Of a DNA stretch of 17,554 nt, positions 14,485-17,554 are shown piece after piece. Numbering within the stretch: position 1 is the first letter of the stretch; each line of letters opens with the position of its first letter. The stretch is from Pseudomonadota bacterium (GTDB taxonomy: Bacteria > Pseudomonadota > Alphaproteobacteria > Sphingomonadales > Sphingomonadaceae): contig JAEZQR010000033.1 of assembly GCA_023413015.1 (NCBI GenBank), positions 1 to 17,554 on the forward strand, written 5' to 3'. A model generated the notes under the pieces. That model saw only the letters and a program-made list of their open reading frames with translations, did no database searches and had not been told where the DNA came from. A program made the translations under genes and the position numbers.

Positions 14485-15840
14485 TCAACTCCCGGTTTCG
14501 AGTTCGGTGAAGTCGGACGGCAGTGTCGGCTCGGAGAGCAGCTTGTACATGAGCTGCCACGCCGCCTCGCTGTTGCCGCCAAGGGCAGCGAAACGTTTGC
14601 AGACGACCTCCTCGCCCAGCACGTAATTGACGATGTAAGTACGGTACTTGTCGATTGCGGACATGATCTGCTCGGCCCGATCAGGCGTCGTCGCCTGGTA
14701 GTGCGCCATCAATTCCACCGCGCGGTCCCGACCGATCTTTTTGTCCAGATAAATCTGGCCGATTGTAAGCCGTGCCCCCTGCAGCTTTCGCGTCTCTTCG
14801 TGGAGCTGCCGTAGCATCCTGTCGTCAGCTGGCGGCAGCCCCGCGAGCGGCACGAGCGTCTCCCGCTCGAACCGTCCGAGTTCGTCCGGTGAGAAAGCGA
14901 GATAGGGTGCGCAGCTCGCGCCGCCCTCGGCGATGAGGCCGAAGGGACCGATGGTCGGGATGACGGAATGCTCGATCCAGCCTTGTTTGCGTACGAGTTC
15001 GCGGTCGATTAGCGCAGCGTGGGTATGATGGCCGGGATAGCCTTCATGGCACCCCAACTCGACAGCCCGGTAGAGAGGTACGGGATAGCCGGCGTTGATC
15101 TGGATGGTGCTGCGATAGTCCCCCTCGTAGATGATCGCGCCGCTCCAGACCACACCCGTGGCGAGCTTGAGGTTGAACACCTCGCCAGCGGGAAGATCGA
15201 TATGCGCGAGCGTACGCTGCCGGCACTCCTTCGATGCTGCATTCATGACAGCCTTGAGGCGATCGGTAGGGATCATTCGCTGGCTGAATGCGCGCTGCAG
15301 CCGCGCGGCTAGCGGGTCCGGGCCCGGCACCAAGCTGCCGATCCGTTCCAGCAGCCCATCATAATATTCCAGCGGCTGAAGCTTGGGCTTGATGCCAAAG
15401 AGCGTTTCGACCTCTTCCATGAAAGAAGTGCGCCTGCCTCCAAGCATGGCTGCATAGAGGGAGGCTGCCCTGAGATGTCCTTCCAGATAAGCTTGCCGTC
15501 GCTGGATGGGCGGCTCAAGCTTTTCGGTTGAAACGGCCTTTAAGTCCTTCAGCAGCCGTTCTGCTTCCAGATGTAGTGCTTGCAGCGAGCGCGGTTTGGC
15601 CTTGGCGGCGGTACGCCACTCGGGCGGTCCGAAATAATTGTCGATGTAGATGTCGTCGTAGGTGCCGATCTCCAGCTGGAGGTGAACATAGTCTTGCGCG
15701 ATACGATCAAGGGCAGCCAGATCATCGTTCGTTGATGAAGCTTTTGCTGCCCCTGTCCAGAACAGGCACATGATAAAGACGAGAAGCCAGCGGACGACTG
15801 CCTGTACTGACCTTGGATGCTTACATCCGGGATTCGTCAT
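14485..15840 (-). CDS. Exported DUF885-like putative metallohydrolase (copy B)
   Basis: The product is 451 residues with a Sec signal peptide: basic n-region (KHPRSVQAVVR), hydrophobic core (WLLVFIMCLFW) and probable cleavage after AKA near residue 34. The mature protein is therefore expected outside the cytoplasmic membrane. The helical body carries GCHEGYPGHHTHA, with H265, E266, H271 and H272, the histidine/glutamate motif typical of DUF885 proteins, and a downstream glutamate (E305 in GLIAEGGASC) that may complete a gluzincin-like metal site. DUF885 proteins are usually near 600 residues, so this is a short form. Substrate and reaction are unknown; a peptidase-like activity is inference from the motif. 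ATG 15840 has AGGGG upstream and lies 8 bp after copy A, so the two form an operon. It runs antisense to the rib genes and sits between ribH and nusB. Confidence 0.8.
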   Translation of the reverse strand: MTNPGCKHPRSVQAVVRWLLVFIMCLFWTGAAKASSTNDDLAALDRIAQDYVHLQLEIGTYDDIYIDNYFGPPEWRTAAKAKPRSLQALHLEAERLLKDLKAVSTEKLEPPIQRRQAYLEGHLRAASLYAAMLGGRRTSFMEEVETLFGIKPKLQPLEYYDGLLERIGSLVPGPDPLAARLQRAFSQRMIPTDRLKAVMNAASKECRQRTLAHIDLPAGEVFNLKLATGVVWSGAIIYEGDYRSTIQINAGYPVPLYRAVELGCHEGYPGHHTHAALIDRELVRKQGWIEHSVIPTIGPFGLIAEGGASCAPYLAFSPDELGRFERETLVPLAGLPPADDRMLRQLHEETRKLQGARLTIGQIYLDKKIGRDRAVELMAHYQATTPDRAEQIMSAIDKYRTYIVNYVLGEEVVCKRFAALGGNSEAAWQLMYKLLSEPTLPSDFTELETGS

Positions 15841-15848
15841 AGATGCCC

Positions 15849-17216
15849 CTATCGGTCATTTAACCCGCTGTTCTGAAGCGAGGCGAAATCGGAGGGCAGA
15901 GTCGGTTCCGAGAGTAGTCTGTACATCAGCCGCCAGGCTGCTTCGCTATTGCCGCCTACTGTATTCAGCTGTTTGCAGACAACGTCCTCGCCCAGCACGT
16001 AGTTGACGATGTAGGTGCGGTACTTGTCGATGAACGACACAACCTGTTCGGCGCCTCGGGGCGATGTCGCCTGATAGTGAGCCATCAGTTCCAGCGCCCT
16101 TTTGCGGTCGATCTGACCGTCGAGATACATCTGGCCGATCGTCAGACGGGCACCCTGAAGCTCTTTCAATTCGTCCGACAGCTGGCGCAGCATCCTGTCC
16201 TCGCCTTGGGGCAGCCCGGCCAATGGCAAGAGCGTGTCGCGTTCGAAGCGGATCAGTTCGTCCGGTGAGAAGGCGAGATAGGGTGCGCAGCTGGCGCCGC
16301 CCTCAGCGATGAGACCGAAGGGGCCGATGGTCGGGATGACGGAGAACTCGATCCAGCCGCGCTTGCGGACGAGTTCCTTGTCGAGCAGAACCGCGTGCGT
16401 GTGATGCCCGGGATAGCCTTCATGGCAGCCGAGCTCGATTGCTCGGAAGATGGACAAGGGATAGCCGGCGTTGATCTGGATGGTGCTGCGGTAATCCCCT
16501 TCGTAGATGATCGCGCCGCTCCAGTCCTTGCCGGTGATCAGCTTGAGGTTGAACACTTCGCCATCCGGCAGATCCATGTGCGCGAGCGTGCGCCGCTGGC
16601 ATTCCCTCGACGCCGCGTTCATCACCCGCTGCAGGCGATCAACCGGTATGATGCGGTCCTTACCAACGCGCTGCAGCCGCTCCAGAAGTGGCTCCGGCCC
16701 TGGGACGAGGGCGTCGATCTTGCTCAGGACGCCATCGTAATATTCGAGAGGGCGCAGCTCCGGTTTGATGCCGTAGAGCGTTTCGACCTCTTCCATGAAG
16801 GACGCGCGCTTGCCACCTAGCATCGCGGCATAAAAGGCAGCAGCCTTGAGGTGTGCGGCCAGATAAGCGTGGCGGCGCTGGACGAGCGGCTCAAGACCCT
16901 GAGGGGAGATCGTTCGCAAATCCTCGAGCAACCTCTCTGCTTCGCTTTGCAATGCAGGTAGCTGACGCGGCTTGGCCTTTGCGGCTGCTCGCCACTCGGG
17001 CGGTCCGAAATAATTATCGATATAGATGTCGTCGTAGGTGCCGAGTTCGAGCTGGAGGCGGACATAATCACGTGCAATGCGGTCCAGCTTGGGCGACCGA
17101 TTCTCGTTTGTAGCGCTCGCCGGAATGGCGTGAAGCAGGATGGCAGCCAAGGCTAGGAGCCAGTAGACGACGCCCCGCATTGTTGCTTGCCGGCGACGTA
17201 GAGCAAGAGCTGCCAT
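15849..17216 (-). CDS. Exported DUF885-like putative metallohydrolase (copy A)
   Basis: This is the promoter-proximal copy of the tandem DUF885 pair, about 455 residues. It is very similar to copy B along its whole length: GTYDDIYIDNYFGPPEWR, SFMEEVETL, IIYEGDYRSTIQINAGYP, GCHEGYPGHHTH and IPTIGPFGLIAEGGASCAPY are shared almost unchanged. A signal peptide is visible (MRGVVYWLLALAAILLHAIPASA). The frame is open to 17231, but no ribosome-binding site precedes 17231 or 17228. I prefer ATG 17216 because it makes the distance from start to DRIA and to the motif (H265, E266, H271, H272) the same as in copy B, and a weak GAGA lies upstream. ATG 17180 is also possible and would leave a shorter n-region. 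The stop is TAG 15849-15851. Function unknown, as for copy B. Confidence 0.8.
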   Translation of the reverse strand: MAALALRRRQATMRGVVYWLLALAAILLHAIPASATNENRSPKLDRIARDYVRLQLELGTYDDIYIDNYFGPPEWRAAAKAKPRQLPALQSEAERLLEDLRTISPQGLEPLVQRRHAYLAAHLKAAAFYAAMLGGKRASFMEEVETLYGIKPELRPLEYYDGVLSKIDALVPGPEPLLERLQRVGKDRIIPVDRLQRVMNAASRECQRRTLAHMDLPDGEVFNLKLITGKDWSGAIIYEGDYRSTIQINAGYPLSIFRAIELGCHEGYPGHHTHAVLLDKELVRKRGWIEFSVIPTIGPFGLIAEGGASCAPYLAFSPDELIRFERDTLLPLAGLPQGEDRMLRQLSDELKELQGARLTIGQMYLDGQIDRKRALELMAHYQATSPRGAEQVVSFIDKYRTYIVNYVLGEDVVCKQLNTVGGNSEAAWRLMYRLLSEPTLPSDFASLQNSGLNDR

Positions 17217-17405
17217 GGAGTTTCTCATCATTCGATCGATCGATCGGTAGATAGCTATCAGACTTATGAGATGTGTCCATAGCCAAATGCAGCGGGGGGC
17301 TAGCCACTTGGCTCGGTAAGGAAGAGTGGCTGCTTCTGCGGTCGTTTCGCCTGAACAAGCTCTGGGGGGTTACGCGCGCGGCCTTGCACCGCTACATGCA
17401 CGCCC
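17217..17405. other. Divergent intergenic region between the DUF885 pair and nusB
   Basis: This 189-bp gap is the longest stretch here without an assigned gene. It should hold the promoter of the DUF885 operon (minus) and one for nusB (plus), which the antisense insert separates from ribH. I see CGATCGATCGATCG (17233-17246, a 14-bp palindrome made of 3.5 CGAT units), the palindrome GATAGCTATC (17250-17259) and a short inverted repeat AGCCACTTGGCT (17302-17313). It is less GC-rich on the left half than the genes around it. I found no convincing paired -35/-10 boxes. Confidence 0.5.
17233..17259. repeat. CGAT tandem repeat and adjacent palindrome
   Basis: CGAT is repeated 3.5 times (17233-17246) and forms a self-complementary 14-bp block, followed four bases later by the perfect 10-bp palindrome GATAGCTATC (17250-17259). 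Both lie just upstream of the possible starts of DUF885 copy A. They could be a regulator-binding site or a chance simple repeat. Confidence 0.45.
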
Positions 17406-17554
17406 ATGTCTTCTCGTCCTACGAAGAAACCGCGTACCGGTAATGCTCGCTCCGCCGCCCGCCTCGCTGCGGTGCAGGCGCTCTATCAGCGTGAGATGTC
17501 GGGCGCGCCGGTGCCGTTGTTGCTGACCGAGTTCCACCGCCACCGCCTCGGCGC
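17406..17554 (+). CDS. nusB: Transcription antitermination factor NusB (5' part)
   Basis: The window ends 49 codons into this gene. NusB binds boxA RNA with NusE (S10) and helps antitermination of rRNA transcription. The visible N-terminus has a basic leader (MSSRPTKKPRTGN) followed by the family hallmark RSAARLAAVQALYQREMSG, the first helix of the NusB fold. In many alphaproteobacteria nusB directly follows ribH; here the two DUF885 genes lie between them. The start is ATG 17406; no Shine-Dalgarno sequence is visible in the 20 bases before it, and an upstream ATG at 17396 is out of frame. Confidence 0.88.
   Translation, partial: MSSRPTKKPRTGNARSAARLAAVQALYQREMSGAPVPLLLTEFHRHRLG

Noticed and set aside
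12816..14582. 588-codon minus-strand frame opposite ribBX, the hairpin and ribH
   Set aside because: It is a composite shadow across two real genes and a repeat; it includes the spurious peptide from the hairpin and no domain.
15800..15860. Lipoprotein signal in DUF885 copy B (cysteine in VFIMCLFW)
   Set aside because: The residues before the cysteine (F-I-M) do not fit a lipobox and the cysteine is inside the hydrophobic core; a standard signal peptide with AKA cleavage fits better.
17217..17231. Start of DUF885 copy A at ATG 17231
   Set aside because: No ribosome-binding site precedes it (the CGAT repeat is there instead), and starting at 17216 makes the N-terminus match copy B in length. 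It is not excluded.

Overview
The window is a GC-rich, tightly packed chromosomal segment of an alphaproteobacterium, most likely a sphingomonad (Sphingomonadaceae-like). The reasons are the gene neighbourhoods (plsY-dprA near topA and rnr; nadE-gltX; ribD-ribE-ribBX-ribH leading to nusB), the RibB-RibX fusion with a metal-less RibA-like half, and a long hairpin repeat of the kind scattered through sphingomonad genomes. The assignment is by recognition of families and gene order; no search was run.

Left block (1-7817), mostly minus strand. The window opens in the 3' end of an unidentified plus-strand gene that overlaps the end of rnr. Reading leftwards on the minus strand are plsY (acyl-phosphate glycerol-3-phosphate acyltransferase) and dprA (ssDNA/RecA loader), which overlap by 8 bp, then topA (topoisomerase I), an AbrB/MazE-type antitoxin plus Doc-type toxin, and rnr (RNase R). 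A small DUF1905 gene lies in the opposite orientation between dprA and topA. The toxin-antitoxin pair sits between topA and rnr, has its own inverted-repeat operator/promoter, and its toxin stop codon lies inside the rnr ribosome-binding site.

Middle block (7916-14483), plus strand. nadE (glutamine-dependent NAD synthetase) and gltX (a short glutamyl-tRNA synthetase) overlap by ATGA. A 94-residue membrane-anchored coiled-coil protein follows; its stop overlaps the GTG start of ribD. Then come ribE (riboflavin synthase), ribBX (DHBP synthase with a degenerate GTP cyclohydrolase II domain) and ribH (lumazine synthase). Together these make riboflavin from the GTP cyclohydrolase II product, but no active GTP cyclohydrolase II is encoded here. 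A near-perfect 29-bp-arm hairpin separates ribBX from ribH.

Right block (14485-17554). Two tandem, closely related minus-strand genes encode exported DUF885-like putative zinc hydrolases (HEGYPGHH motif). They separate ribH from nusB, which are commonly neighbours in this class, and run antisense to the rib operon. nusB begins at 17406 and runs off the window end. This DUF885 pair and the toxin-antitoxin module are the two accessory insertions in an otherwise housekeeping segment. The longest stretch without a gene is 189 bp (17217-17405). I saw no tRNA, rRNA, CRISPR array, insertion sequence or FMN riboswitch.
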